Shown piece by piece: positions 54,695 through 63,693 of a DNA stretch of 64,000 nucleotides. The notes beneath the pieces are model-generated. The model did not search any database and was not told the DNA's origin. It was given only the letters and a program-made list of their open reading frames with translations. Origin of the DNA: Spirosoma fluviale. GTDB taxonomy: Bacteria > Bacteroidota > Bacteroidia > Cytophagales > Spirosomataceae. The DNA is taken from the NCBI RefSeq assembly GCF_900230225.1, contig NZ_OCNH01000003.1:558001-622000 (forward strand), in the 5' to 3' direction. The translations under genes and the position numbers were made by a program. Each line of letters opens with the position of its first letter. Position 1 is the first letter of the stretch.

Positions 54695-55242
54695 AAAGTA
54701 TCCTCAATTATTTTGGGCATCCGCTATTAAAGTTTCCGCTTCTTGCCGGGTTGGCTACGGGTGTTCTCTGCTTTCTTTATTTCCTGGGTCTGTATGCCAT
54801 CGGGGTACCGGCGCTGGGGAACATCCGCGTCCTCGACTACGGGATTCACATCATTATGATGATTGCCACCGTCTGGTATTACCGGAAGCACATTGGTCAG
54901 GGGCGGCTTCATTTATGGGAAGGCTTAACCATTGGTTACGTTCTTAATACGGTAGCCGCTCTGGTAACGGGCTGGCTTATTTACCTGTTTGTGACGCAGA
55001 TCGATCCGGGCGTTTTTGCCGAGTACGTCACGAACTCGAAAAAGCTGCTACTGGAAGGTAAAAAGCAGATCACCGATCAGTTTGGGCCGGAAACCTTTGC
55101 CCAGCAGTGGGAAAAAGTATCGAACATGCAACCTGGCGTGTTGTTGCCCGACGAACTCACTAAAAAAACAGCCCTGGCAGTATTGCCCGTTCTGATCATT
55201 TCGCTTATTTTCCGGAAGCAAGATTACAGCATCATGCAGTAA
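54691..55242 (+). CDS. DUF4199 membrane protein (first copy)
   Basis: 183 residues. Three or four membrane helices (about 16-38, 45-65, 80-105, 158-175) with a loop of charged helix between (VTNSKKLLLEGKKQITDQFGPE). The layout of DUF4199 is recognisable (LDYGIHIIMMIATVWYYRKH and the GxxTGxxxxxxxA-type helix). Function unknown. Translationally coupled to the dihydroorotase-like gene (ATGA) and 12 bp before a second copy. Confidence 0.87.
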   Translation: MKSILNYFGHPLLKFPLLAGLATGVLCFLYFLGLYAIGVPALGNIRVLDYGIHIIMMIATVWYYRKHIGQGRLHLWEGLTIGYVLNTVAALVTGWLIYLFVTQIDPGVFAEYVTNSKKLLLEGKKQITDQFGPETFAQQWEKVSNMQPGVLLPDELTKKTALAVLPVLIISLIFRKQDYSIMQ

Positions 55243-55254
55243 AACCAATTTATT

Positions 55255-55776
55255 ATGGAAGAACAACCGTCTACCGCTCGTGTGGCCCTGAAATGGGGTG
55301 TTATTTTTGGCCTCGTACTGATGGCGATTACCCTGGTTATGTACCTCACCGACCAGACGACCAACCCGTTGTTCAGCGGGCTGACCTTAGGGGCTATGGT
55401 TGCTTTTCTGGTACTTTCGATGCGGGAATTCCGGTCGTTGAATGGGGGGTATATGACCTATGGCGAAGGGCTTGGACTTGGCGCGCTTACGTCTGCCGTG
55501 GGCGGAATACTTTCTTCTGCTTTCACGACCTTTTACAATGTATTCATTGATCCAACGGTACAGCAGCGGGCTATGGAAAAAGCCCGCGAGAAACTGGAAG
55601 AGCAGGGAAACATGTCTGACGAAGCCATTGATCAGGCCATGGAATGGTCGGAGAAGCTACAGTCGCCGGGTTTTACGTTCATTGCCGGGGTGTTTGGCAC
55701 GTTAATCGTTGGCTTTCTTTTATCGCTGATTGTAGCTGCGTTTATACGGCGCAACAAAGCAAATCCGTTTGATTAA
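55255..55776 (+). CDS. DUF4199 membrane protein (second copy)
   Basis: 173 residues. Helices near 12-32, 38-55, 68-98 and 133-158. The characteristic MTYGEGLGLGALTSAVGGILSSAFTTFYNVFIDP (about 66-99) and a long amphipathic helix REKLEEQGNMSDEAIDQAMEW mark DUF4199. It ends in a basic tail (RRNKANPFD). Such tandem pairs are common in Cytophagales; the role is unknown. GldF follows 70 bp later. Confidence 0.9.
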   Translation: MEEQPSTARVALKWGVIFGLVLMAITLVMYLTDQTTNPLFSGLTLGAMVAFLVLSMREFRSLNGGYMTYGEGLGLGALTSAVGGILSSAFTTFYNVFIDPTVQQRAMEKAREKLEEQGNMSDEAIDQAMEWSEKLQSPGFTFIAGVFGTLIVGFLLSLIVAAFIRRNKANPFD

Positions 55777-55846
55777 CTAGTGTTTCAGTAGGCTGCGAAG
55801 ATAAACCACCTGCCGAAACGTATTAACCGTAAACAGAGCTTTATCC

Positions 55847-56569
55847 GTGCTGGCTATTTTTCGTAAAGAGGTCAATCAATTCTTCTCGTCGCCAATTGCC
55901 TACATCATCATGGGCGTATTCCTGATGGCTGTAGGGCTGTTGCTTTGGGTGTTTCCGGATACGAATCTGCTGGAGAATGGGTATGCCGATATGGGTACTT
56001 TTTTTAACCTGACGCCCTACGTCATGCTGTTTCTGGTACCCGCCATCACCATGCGGTCCATCGCCGACGAAGTGCGGGCGGGTACGCTGGAGTGGCTTCT
56101 CACCAAACCCGTCAGCCGGTGGGGCGTGGTAGGCGGCAAGTTTCTGGCCAGCTGGCTGCTGGTTGTGGTCACGCTGGTACCTACGTTACTGTATTATATT
56201 ACGCTATATCAGCTTGGTTCGCCCATAGGCAATATTGACTCGGCGGGTGTATTTGGGTCATACATTGGGTTAGTGTTGCTGGCGGGTGTGTTTGTTGCCA
56301 TTGGCTTGTGGGCCTCTTCGCTCAATGATAACCAGGTAGTAGCCTTTGTGCTGGGTGTATTCTTTTGCTTCTTACTGTATGTTGGTCTGAGTGCCCTGGC
56401 GGGTCTGACCCTATTTGGCGGCTTTTCGTACTATTTATCTTTGTTTGCGCTGGATGAGCAATACCGGGCACTGGGCCGGGGTATTATCGACACCCGTAAC
56501 GTTGTGTATTTGCTTAGTCTTATTATACTTTTTCTTCTTTTTACGGCCAACAGGCTGAAATCAACCTGA
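55847..56569 (+). CDS. gldF: GldF, permease subunit of the gliding-associated ABC transporter
   Basis: 240 residues from a GTG at 55847. Six membrane helices, with the opening IFRKEVNQFFSSPIAYIIMGVFL and then MRSIADEVRAGTLEWLLTKPVSRWGVVGGKFLASWL, both strongly characteristic of GldF. GldA, GldF and GldG form an ABC transporter required for gliding in Flavobacterium johnsoniae. GldG usually follows GldF, but here a VanZ-like gene does, overlapping by one base (TGATG). gldG and gldA are not in the window. Confidence 0.9.
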   Translation: MLAIFRKEVNQFFSSPIAYIIMGVFLMAVGLLLWVFPDTNLLENGYADMGTFFNLTPYVMLFLVPAITMRSIADEVRAGTLEWLLTKPVSRWGVVGGKFLASWLLVVVTLVPTLLYYITLYQLGSPIGNIDSAGVFGSYIGLVLLAGVFVAIGLWASSLNDNQVVAFVLGVFFCFLLYVGLSALAGLTLFGGFSYYLSLFALDEQYRALGRGIIDTRNVVYLLSLIILFLLFTANRLKST

Positions 56570-56925
56570 TGAAAATTACTCCAACTCTAGTGCGATGGAT
56601 GGCCATTGCCTGGACAATCATAATGCTGATCGGCTGTTTGACACCGCATACCGAATTGCCGGATGAATTACTTACCTGGAACGACAAGGGGCAGCATTTA
56701 TCCATATTCGCCCTGTTTGCCATACTCTGGCGCATGACGGGCTTCCCGTTCGTTACGGTCATGGTGGTGGGCCTGCTTTTTGGTGGGCTGATTGAAGTCC
56801 TTCAATATATATTACCCATCAATCGCAGTGGAGACTGGATGGATCTGGCTGCCGATTTTGTGGGTGTTCTAATCGGCTTGTTGCTGGTCCCCGCCGTTCA
56901 GAAAATGGTGAAAATTGGCTATTGA
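56569..56925 (+). CDS. VanZ-like membrane protein
   Basis: 118 residues, four membrane helices. Typical VanZ-like features: TLVRWMAIAWTIIMLIGCLTP, then NDKGQHLSIFALFAILW, GLLFGGLIEVLQYILP and RSGDWMDLAADFVGVLIG. In Enterococcus VanZ gives low teicoplanin resistance; the general function is unknown. It is coupled to gldF. A VanZ gene near gcvH and sprA occurs in other Bacteroidota. Confidence 0.92.
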   Translation: MKITPTLVRWMAIAWTIIMLIGCLTPHTELPDELLTWNDKGQHLSIFALFAILWRMTGFPFVTVMVVGLLFGGLIEVLQYILPINRSGDWMDLAADFVGVLIGLLLVPAVQKMVKIGY

Positions 56926-56941
56926 CCGATGTATAGGGCTT

Positions 56942-56989
56942 AACCAATAAAGGCCTGACGTTGCCAGCAACGTCAGGCCTTTATTGGTT
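56942..56989. terminator. Bidirectional terminator between VanZ and TPR genes
   Basis: Perfect 23-bp arms (56942-56964 and 56967-56989) with a 2-bp spacer; AACCAATAAAGG and its complement flank a GC-rich stem. It serves the convergent genes on both sides. Confidence 0.85.
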
Positions 56990-57007
56990 TTAATCAGTAA
57001 GCCGCCG

Positions 57008-58378
57008 TTAGCGCATAGCTGTTGGCCGGGAAGCCGCATTGCATTTGGCACTGATAATCTTGTAAGCCTGTGAATAGCCCAGCTCACCGGATCGGCTCAG
57101 ATCGATACAGGCTGCGGCCTCATCGCCCGAATCGAACCGGATAATACCGCGCAGGTAATAGGCTTCGGCATGACGGGGGTTTAATTTAATCGTGCTGTTG
57201 CAATCAATGAGCGAGCCTTTCTGGTCCCCAAGCGATGACCGGACAACCCCACGAATAAAGTACGTTTCGGCGTTGGTGGGGTTGAGTTCAACGGCCCGGT
57301 TAAGGTCTTGCAGGGCTAGTTTACTCTCGCCACCCGAGTTGCGGATGATGCCCCGCACCAGATAGGCATCGGCGCGGTCGTCTGCCAGTTCCGTAGCCTT
57401 GTACCGATCCTGAACAACGGAGCCGAATAACTGGAGCGTACTGGCCGTAATAAAGTCACTGTAATAGGCCTTGTTGGTGGTGTTGACAGCTCCCATCTCG
57501 ATGGACTTGTCAATATCGGCAACGGCCTGTTTTACGTTGCCCAGTCGACTTTTGCTAAAACCACGACTGAATAAAGCCCGGAAATGATTGGGGTTCAACT
57601 GTACGGTTTTGTCAAAATCAGTGAGTGCGTTTTCAAACTCACCCAATCTCGACTTAACCAGCCCTCGCCGGTAGTAGAGTTCCGCGTCGTCCCTGCTTAT
57701 CTCGATGGCCCGGTTAAAATCGAGTATTGCATTTTTATAGTCATCCAGTTTGAATCGGGCATATCCACGCCCTGCCAGTGCCTGCGATCTGTTCGGTGAT
57801 TTTTCAAGGCATAGACTGTAGTCGGCCAGCGCCCCTTTGTAATCGTTCAGCTGCATTTTACAGTTTCCTCTGGCTATCAATATGGCAACATCGTTGGGAG
57901 CCAGGGTTATGGCTTTGTTGAAGTCGGCCAGCGCGCTGTTCGTGTAGTTGATCTGAAGCCGGCAAAGCCCTCGGTTGTAATAGAGCAAGGCATCGTTGGG
58001 ACTCAACTCAACCGCCCGGTTAAAATCCTGCATGGCTCCCCGGAAGTCTTCCTGGCGGGTTCGGTTTATACCCCGGTACAAGTACGCGTTGGCATCGCCG
58101 GGGGTAAACTCAATGGCTAAGTCGAGGTCAAGGTTAGCGCCCTGGATATCATTCAGGCTGATTTTGGTCAGCGCCCGATTATAATAGCTCGGCCCATTTT
58201 CTGGGTTTTGAATGATCGACATGGTGAACGCCTGTAGGGCACCCGGGTAATCTTTTGCGGCACTTTTTTGGATTCCTTCGTTAAAGTAGTCAGTTGCTGT
58301 TTGTGTTTGCTGAGCAAAGGACAAATGCATTTGAGTGATCAGGTAAAGAAAGAAAAGGGATACGTACAATGTTCGCAT
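57008..58378 (-). CDS. Exported tetratricopeptide-repeat protein
   Basis: 456 residues. Signal peptide about 1-22. About eleven 34-residue TPR units from residue 30 to the end, each with the A-x-x-x-Y-x-R-G and L-x-x-D-x-x-x-A-I pattern (for example DYPGALQAFTMSI, YYNRGLCRLQINYTNSALADFNKAI, YFIRGVVRSSLGDQKGSLIDC). A likely protein-interaction scaffold in the periplasm. A region near 290-325 (between two repeats) deviates from the TPR pattern. No enzyme domain. Its promoter must lie in the 304-bp gap upstream. Confidence 0.92.
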   Translation of the reverse strand: MRTLYVSLFFLYLITQMHLSFAQQTQTATDYFNEGIQKSAAKDYPGALQAFTMSIIQNPENGPSYYNRALTKISLNDIQGANLDLDLAIEFTPGDANAYLYRGINRTRQEDFRGAMQDFNRAVELSPNDALLYYNRGLCRLQINYTNSALADFNKAITLAPNDVAILIARGNCKMQLNDYKGALADYSLCLEKSPNRSQALAGRGYARFKLDDYKNAILDFNRAIEISRDDAELYYRRGLVKSRLGEFENALTDFDKTVQLNPNHFRALFSRGFSKSRLGNVKQAVADIDKSIEMGAVNTTNKAYYSDFITASTLQLFGSVVQDRYKATELADDRADAYLVRGIIRNSGGESKLALQDLNRAVELNPTNAETYFIRGVVRSSLGDQKGSLIDCNSTIKLNPRHAEAYYLRGIIRFDSGDEAAACIDLSRSGELGYSQAYKIISAKCNAASRPTAMR

Positions 58379-58683
58379 AGTATTTGATTAGTGGGTGTTG
58401 ATTTATGTAGAATAGATGCCTGGACTAATTGTCGCTACAATTAATGAATAAAAAGGCACATATATGTATACTAAATACAAAATAAGTTTTCAATTTCTGG
58501 GCAGTTAACAAATAAGGCTTATCCGTGTTGCCTATATAGAGCCGCATATAACCTCTAACGCACAGGTCAACCAACGGAGATTTCACGGCATGGCGGTGTT
58601 AGTAGGCTGGTGATCAACGCATAGTCTGGTGGAATAAGGGCAGGGCGTTACCGAAAAAATCGCCAACTTAACCGCTCAAATCA
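58379..58683. other. Gene-free AT-rich region before the broken 6PGDH gene
   Basis: It holds the promoter of the TPR gene. I saw no ORF with coding character and no RNA-like structure. Confidence 0.5.
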
Positions 58684-59088
58684 TTGATTGTTATAAATAT
58701 TGGATTTATTGGTTTAGGAAAGATGGGGTTCAATTTCGTCAGTAATCTGGTAAAACATGGCCATACTGTTGTTGGCTACGACATTAACGAAACGTTAGTT
58801 GAAGCCATTAAGGGCGAAGGAGCCCAGGGAGTGAGCACCTTACAGGACCTGTATACCGCGCTGCCTGAGAAGCGGGTATTATGGCTGATGATTCCGGCCG
58901 GTCCATTAATCGATATTGTTATGGAGCAATTGCTGGCCATCATGCAGGCGGGCGATGTGGTTATTGATGGGGGTAATTCACATTATAAAGACTCGCTTGC
59001 ATGGCGTTTTTCGGGACATCTCGGTAGAAGACGGCTATTTGTACACGGGCCCGGCGGGTAGTGGTCACTACTTTACGAAACGAGTTTG
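58684..59088 (+). pseudogene. Remnant of a 6-phosphogluconate dehydrogenase (decarboxylating) gene
   Basis: The first frame encodes the Rossmann part: NIGFIGLGKMGFNFVSNLVKHGH, VVGYDIN, VLWLMIPAGP and VVIDGGNSHYKDS, clear 6PGDH motifs. The expected initiator ATG before NIGFIG reads ATA, so the frame only opens from a TTG. After KDS the protein leaves the family and stops at 59061. In another frame the segment EDGYLYTGPAGSGHYF reappears at about 59023-59073 and then stops. About 50 residues between the two parts and the whole C-terminal domain are missing. The cofactor domain alone would not work. Confidence 0.85.
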
Positions 59089-59174
59089 GTAGACATGCTG
59101 TTGAGAAAAAATAAATTTTATCTTAATAAAATACTATCAAATTAAATTGCCTTACTTTCGTTGACAGTATATGG

Positions 59175-59230
59175 AGGTTCAGGCAGTTTCGAGTTCGCTA
59201 TGGACATGAAACTGCCTGAACCTTTTTTTT
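59175..59230 (+). terminator. Strong rho-independent terminator
   Basis: 16-bp arms (59175-59190 and 59208-59223, exact) with a 17-bp loop and eight T. It separates the broken 6PGDH gene from the desaturase gene; with the upstream gene dead it has no obvious client. Confidence 0.85.
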
Positions 59231-59266
59231 AATAGACATCTTATCTTAAACTCAACATACGTTTAC

Positions 59267-60352
59267 ATGAAGGTATTAAGCACCCTACACGACCCTACTT
59301 TCCAAGGTCGTGATTACAGCAGATTGGATCGTTTTTTTCTCCACTATATTAAAGACGAGCGGGATCTGCCCTTTATTTACCTCACCCTCCGTATTAGTCT
59401 GACGCTTATTCCCCTGAGTGTACTTCTGTTTATGCCTTTCGTAACCGGCTGGGCCTGGTGGGCTGTAGCGGCCGTCCATTTTTTTATCAGCAATTTCAGG
59501 TTCAAGGGGCCCTTCGGGCTGATGCTGCACTGCACGAGTCATCGTCCGTTTTTTAAGCCGGAGTACGGCTGGATGAATAACTACCTCCCCTGGATATTAG
59601 CTCCTTTTTTCGGACACACGCCCGAAACGTATTATAGCCACCACATCGGCATGCACCATCCCGAAAATAACCTTGAGGATGACGATAGTAGCACAATGAC
59701 GTTTCAGCGAGACAGCTATCGGAGCTTTCTGGCTTATTTTGGTCGGTTCTTTGTCGTTGGCGTACGGAATCTGCTGGACTATCTGCGGCTGAAAAACCGG
59801 GGCAAGTTAGCTACCCGCGCGCTCACGGGCGAGATCGCCTTTGCTATCGTTTGTGTGGGATTGTGTTTCGTGAACTGGGCCGCTACGGTGCTGGTATTTT
59901 TGCTGCCGCTCGTTATTTACCGGCTGGTCGCGATGCTCGGCAACTGGACACAACATGCGTTTGTGGATGGCGAAGATCCCGGAAATGCCTATAAAAACAG
60001 CATTACCTGCATTAACGTAAACTACAATAAAAAATGCTGGAATGACGGGTATCACATTAGCCACCACGTTCGCCCGGCCATGCACTGGACCGAACACCCG
60101 ACTTTTTTCCTGAAAACAATTGATAAATACGCCCAGAACAGAGCCATTATTTTTGACGGTCTGGATTTTGGGCGGGTATTTTTTCTGCTGATGCGCGGTA
60201 AGTACGATGTGCTGGCTCAACACATGGTCAACATCAATAATACCTTTGCCGACGATGCGGATGCGATTGCGTTACTGCGTCGCCGGACGCAGCGGATACC
60301 GGTAAAAATGGATGTTCCGGCTATGAGCCAGGTGAGCGTGGCAACCGCCTGA
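59267..60352 (+). CDS. Fatty acid desaturase family membrane protein
   Basis: 361 residues. Three histidine boxes for the di-iron centre: HCTSH (88-92), HHIGMHH (125-131) and HISHH (near 265). Membrane helices at about 37-60, 60-78, 105-118 and 180-225. The enzyme inserts a double bond, or hydroxylates, using an electron donor encoded elsewhere. GNWTQHAFVDGEDP and NYNKKCWNDGYHISHHVRPAMHWTEHP are shared with an acyl-desaturase group in Bacteroidota. The 20-residue tail after RRTQRIPVKMD is variable. Monocistronic between two terminators. Confidence 0.9.
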   Translation: MKVLSTLHDPTFQGRDYSRLDRFFLHYIKDERDLPFIYLTLRISLTLIPLSVLLFMPFVTGWAWWAVAAVHFFISNFRFKGPFGLMLHCTSHRPFFKPEYGWMNNYLPWILAPFFGHTPETYYSHHIGMHHPENNLEDDDSSTMTFQRDSYRSFLAYFGRFFVVGVRNLLDYLRLKNRGKLATRALTGEIAFAIVCVGLCFVNWAATVLVFLLPLVIYRLVAMLGNWTQHAFVDGEDPGNAYKNSITCINVNYNKKCWNDGYHISHHVRPAMHWTEHPTFFLKTIDKYAQNRAIIFDGLDFGRVFFLLMRGKYDVLAQHMVNINNTFADDADAIALLRRRTQRIPVKMDVPAMSQVSVATA

Positions 60353-60375
60353 GCATTTGTAAGCCATCTGGTTAC

Positions 60376-60437
60376 AGAGGCCCAAAAACATTGATGAAGG
60401 AAACTCCTGACTATCTGTGTTTTTGGGCCTCTCTTTT
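60376..60437. terminator. Bidirectional terminator between desaturase and nuclease genes
   Basis: 15-bp arms (60376-60390 and 60418-60432, exact) with a 27-bp loop; T-run on the plus strand from 60433 and A-run within the stem on the other side. Confidence 0.75.
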
Positions 60438-60447
60438 TGTACATCTG

Positions 60448-61332
60448 TCAGCTGTTGCTGCCGTCAATCCGTTTCTCGATAATCTGCTGGATGTCAATGG
60501 GTACGGTTGACAGGAAGTCGTAGCCGGTCATGCTTTCGATAGCGTCGATGGTGGTCAGGTAAGCGCGCCAGGGCTTGTCGGCAGCTAATTGGCTGTTCGG
60601 AATGGATACCGCAATAACACGTGTGTTTTCGGTGAGCTGGAAGGTATTGTCACCAGTGGCCGGAACCACAATGACTATCTTCCAGAGTGTGGCCGGAACC
60701 GTTAGTTTTCCGTTGGCGATGGAGGTGGCAAACCCATTTTGGCCCGTGCCGCCGGTACCACTTGTACCGGCCAGAATGTAAACATCGTTGCCGTTGCTAA
60801 TGAGCTGCCGTTCATACTCTTCCAGATTCTTCCAGACTTCACGGTTGTGGCGTGGCGCTTCTGGCACGATGTTGGTGAGGAGAAAGGTAGCGGCATTATC
60901 TTCGGGCGTTGCATCGCGGTCGTCGGAAGGGCAGAGGTGCCCCCGGTCGAAGCCGGAGTTGGTATAATCGGACGTGCGTACCGCCGACCAGCCTGCCGGT
61001 AAAGCCGGGTCAGGACGGAAAAGGTCCGCTCGTTTGGTGTCGCCTTTCCAGGCCGTACTCAGGTGCCAGCTTACCCAGTTGGCAATGCCCCGGCTGCGGC
61101 TGTACGAAAGCGTATACTGGGGTCGGCTGATGAGGTAATTGTCCGGATCACCGGTGGATGCCTTACTTGGATTGCCAAGGGCGAGGTTATCGGTTCGGCT
61201 AAGGGCAGCGGCTGTGCTGGTGGCGGGTAACGACGGACGAACGGTAAGACAGCTGTTGAGCAGCAGGCTCAGACCAAGCGCCCAGGTTATAGTTTTAAGT
61301 TGATGGAAACCTTTCATTGATTTTACTGACAT
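60448..61332 (-). CDS. NucA-type DNA/RNA non-specific endonuclease, lipoprotein
   Basis: 294 residues. Signal with lipobox LLNSC (Cys28); two in-frame ATGs near the start. The nuclease domain (about 65-285) has the DRGH active site at 129-132 (FDRGHLCPSDDRD), with metal-ligand Asn in RHNREVWKNLE (N163) and the family's LLTNIVPE. It cleaves single- and double-stranded nucleic acid outside the cytoplasm, presumably for nutrient or phosphate uptake. No immunity protein gene is adjacent, in agreement with an exported enzyme. Confidence 0.93.
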   Translation of the reverse strand: MSVKSMKGFHQLKTITWALGLSLLLNSCLTVRPSLPATSTAAALSRTDNLALGNPSKASTGDPDNYLISRPQYTLSYSRSRGIANWVSWHLSTAWKGDTKRADLFRPDPALPAGWSAVRTSDYTNSGFDRGHLCPSDDRDATPEDNAATFLLTNIVPEAPRHNREVWKNLEEYERQLISNGNDVYILAGTSGTGGTGQNGFATSIANGKLTVPATLWKIVIVVPATGDNTFQLTENTRVIAVSIPNSQLAADKPWRAYLTTIDAIESMTGYDFLSTVPIDIQQIIEKRIDGSNS

Positions 61333-61441
61333 TCTTGCTGAACTTTACAAATAATCCATAAATGTACTGATTCTCTACGTTGGCGTAAGGCCTGCCAGGG
61401 GAAAGAATCAGGACGAATCCAATTGACGAATACCCGCTGTT

Positions 61442-63463
61442 ATGGCTAAAAAGAAGCAATCACAGGGCTACGAGAATCCTCGACCGCCCCAGGACAAAAC
61501 GGTCACTCCTAAACCTGCTTTGACAAATACAGGCAGTGCTGGTCGACCCCGCGCCACCGACCCCGGCCAGCGCCCGGTGGTAAGAACCAATTCGCCAAAC
61601 CAAACAGACCAAAATACTGACCTGCCTATTAACGACCGGCAGGTAAAATGGTGGCCTCCCGTAGTACTAGCGCTCCTGGGCGTTGCCTTGTATATCAACA
61701 CGTTTGGGCATCAGTATGCGCTCGACGATATTGCGGCTGTGGGGCAGAATTTGTTCGTGAAGAAAGGTATTGCTGGTATTCCTGACTTGCTGCGCACCGA
61801 ATTCTGGCACTTTAGCAATATTTCGCTGGGTTACTACCGGCCTTTATCACTAATTACATTTGCGCTGGAGCAGGAGTATTTTAAAGATAATCCGAACATC
61901 AGCCACATGATCAATGCGGGTCTGTATGGCCTCACAGGCCTGGTGGTAGGTATACTGCTGCAAAAATGGCTTGTTAATCAAACCATTACGGCGTTCCTGA
62001 TCGGGCTGGTTTTTATTGCCCATCCACTGCACACCGAAATCGTGGCCAACATCAAAGGGCGCGATGAAATACTGAGTTTTCTGTTCATTGCACTCATGTT
62101 GCTAGCGTATTGGCGGTATCTCGAAACGACCCAAAAGGGCTGGATTATCGGGGCTTGTGTATCGCTCTATCTGGCTTTCCTGTCCAAAGAATCGTCCATC
62201 GTTAGCCTGGCACTTATTCCGGCTATGCAGTACTGGTTTGCCCGCCGGAATCTCTGGAATTCGCTCATTAGCCTGTGGCCGTTCCTGATTGTAGCGGCTC
62301 TGTTCTTCTACCAGAAGCAGAAAATGATTGGTACCCTCAGCGGTACGCCCCCCGTCGACTGGGCTAACTATCCCTACGCCATTGAGAAGACGCAAAAGTC
62401 TACCATGTTCAAGTTTCTGGAATACTACATCCGCCTGCTGGTTCTGCCGCATCCGCTGGTGTATGATTATTCATACAATGTAATTCCATCGGGTGGGAAA
62501 GGTGATCTATTGACCTGGGCTGGTTTCTTTACCTTGGTCGGGTTGATCTGGCTGGCCTGGAAAGGGTTCGTTAAACGTACCCTTTGGGGATTTGGTATTT
62601 TCTGGTTCTTTGTCACCATGGCACCAGGGCTGGGCTTTATCTGGATTCGTGGCGGTATCTTTGCCGAACGATTTACGTATGCCGCCGTCATGGGCTTTGC
62701 CTTTGTACTTGTGTGGGGATTGAGAAAGTTACTGGTCCGTAACCCGGTCGATCCTGCTGAACCCTCAGCCCAGTCGCACCTGGTTCGCTATACCCCTCTG
62801 CTGGGGCTGATGGCGGTTATTGCCGGTTTGTATTCGTTCAAAACCGTAGAGCGCAACCGCGACTGGGAGAATAACTTCGTTCTGTTCAACTCGGCCCTGC
62901 CGTATGCACCCAACAGCTGTCAGGTACAGCGGCACGTAGCGAATGAGTGGATTGAAAAAGGCCTGAAAGACCGCGCTAAAGCCGATTCCATTGCCAACGC
63001 AACGAACGCCATCAAGCCCAAGCCAACACCCGAGCAGATCAAAAAAGCCCAGACCCTGATCGATACAAACATTGCTCATGCCAACAAGCACGGGCGCTGG
63101 GCACTCGACCATCTTCAGGAATCAACCCGCATCTATCCGAGCTTCGGTGAAGCGTATTTCTCGATGGCCTATGTGTTTCAGAAAATCACACCTAACGTCG
63201 ACTCGGCCAAATACTATTACAAGCAGACAATCCGGGCGGCCAATGCCTATGCACCGGCCTATAATAACCTGGGTGTAATTTATCAGGGCGAAGGAATAGC
63301 GCAGAACAACCGGCAGAAACTGGAACTGGCCTCGTATTACTACAATCGGTCGATGGTGGTGAACCCTGCCTACGTCGACGGTCAGAACAACCGCATGAAC
63401 CTGATGAAAGCCACGGGAATCGACGTACAAGCCCTGCCCGATTCAATTATCAATAAGTATTGA
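61442..63463 (+). CDS. Large membrane protein with C-terminal TPR repeats (TMTC/DUF1736-like)
   Basis: 673 residues. A basic, Pro-rich N-terminus (1-65), then about ten membrane helices (68-460) with FGHQYALDDIAAV and GYYRPLSLITFALEQ, and HPLHTEIVANIKGRDEILSFLFI at about 197-219. This luminal or periplasmic motif set resembles the GT-C-type TMTC O-mannosyltransferases of animals and their bacterial relatives. The rest (about 490-660) contains TPR-like units (YFSMAYVFQKITPNVDSAKYYYKQTI, AYNNLGVIYQGEG). A lipid-linked-sugar glycosyltransferase is plausible; the donor is unknown. It ends before a good terminator. Confidence 0.85.
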   Translation: MAKKKQSQGYENPRPPQDKTVTPKPALTNTGSAGRPRATDPGQRPVVRTNSPNQTDQNTDLPINDRQVKWWPPVVLALLGVALYINTFGHQYALDDIAAVGQNLFVKKGIAGIPDLLRTEFWHFSNISLGYYRPLSLITFALEQEYFKDNPNISHMINAGLYGLTGLVVGILLQKWLVNQTITAFLIGLVFIAHPLHTEIVANIKGRDEILSFLFIALMLLAYWRYLETTQKGWIIGACVSLYLAFLSKESSIVSLALIPAMQYWFARRNLWNSLISLWPFLIVAALFFYQKQKMIGTLSGTPPVDWANYPYAIEKTQKSTMFKFLEYYIRLLVLPHPLVYDYSYNVIPSGGKGDLLTWAGFFTLVGLIWLAWKGFVKRTLWGFGIFWFFVTMAPGLGFIWIRGGIFAERFTYAAVMGFAFVLVWGLRKLLVRNPVDPAEPSAQSHLVRYTPLLGLMAVIAGLYSFKTVERNRDWENNFVLFNSALPYAPNSCQVQRHVANEWIEKGLKDRAKADSIANATNAIKPKPTPEQIKKAQTLIDTNIAHANKHGRWALDHLQESTRIYPSFGEAYFSMAYVFQKITPNVDSAKYYYKQTIRAANAYAPAYNNLGVIYQGEGIAQNNRQKLELASYYYNRSMVVNPAYVDGQNNRMNLMKATGIDVQALPDSIINKY

Positions 63464-63490
63464 TTGTATTCAAAAAACTTATTGGTTTAC

Positions 63491-63534
63491 ATATAAAAAG
63501 CCCGGTTCTGGATCAGAATCGGGCTTTTTATATG
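63491..63534. terminator. Bidirectional terminator
   Basis: 20-bp arms (63491-63510 and 63515-63534) with one G-T mismatch and a 4-bp loop; ATATAAAAAG at one end and CTTTTTATAT at the other. Confidence 0.8.
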
Positions 63535-63693
63535 GTTAATTCAAGTTGCAAGCTACGCCTGAACTACACCATTCTACAAACATACCGTGCCTACGAAACT
63601 TAAAGTCTTGAATATCAATCTACATAGTCCATTGTTCACGTTAGTTGTATTCCGAGATGGATTGACACTTTGGCGCCTGATGCAATAATAAGC

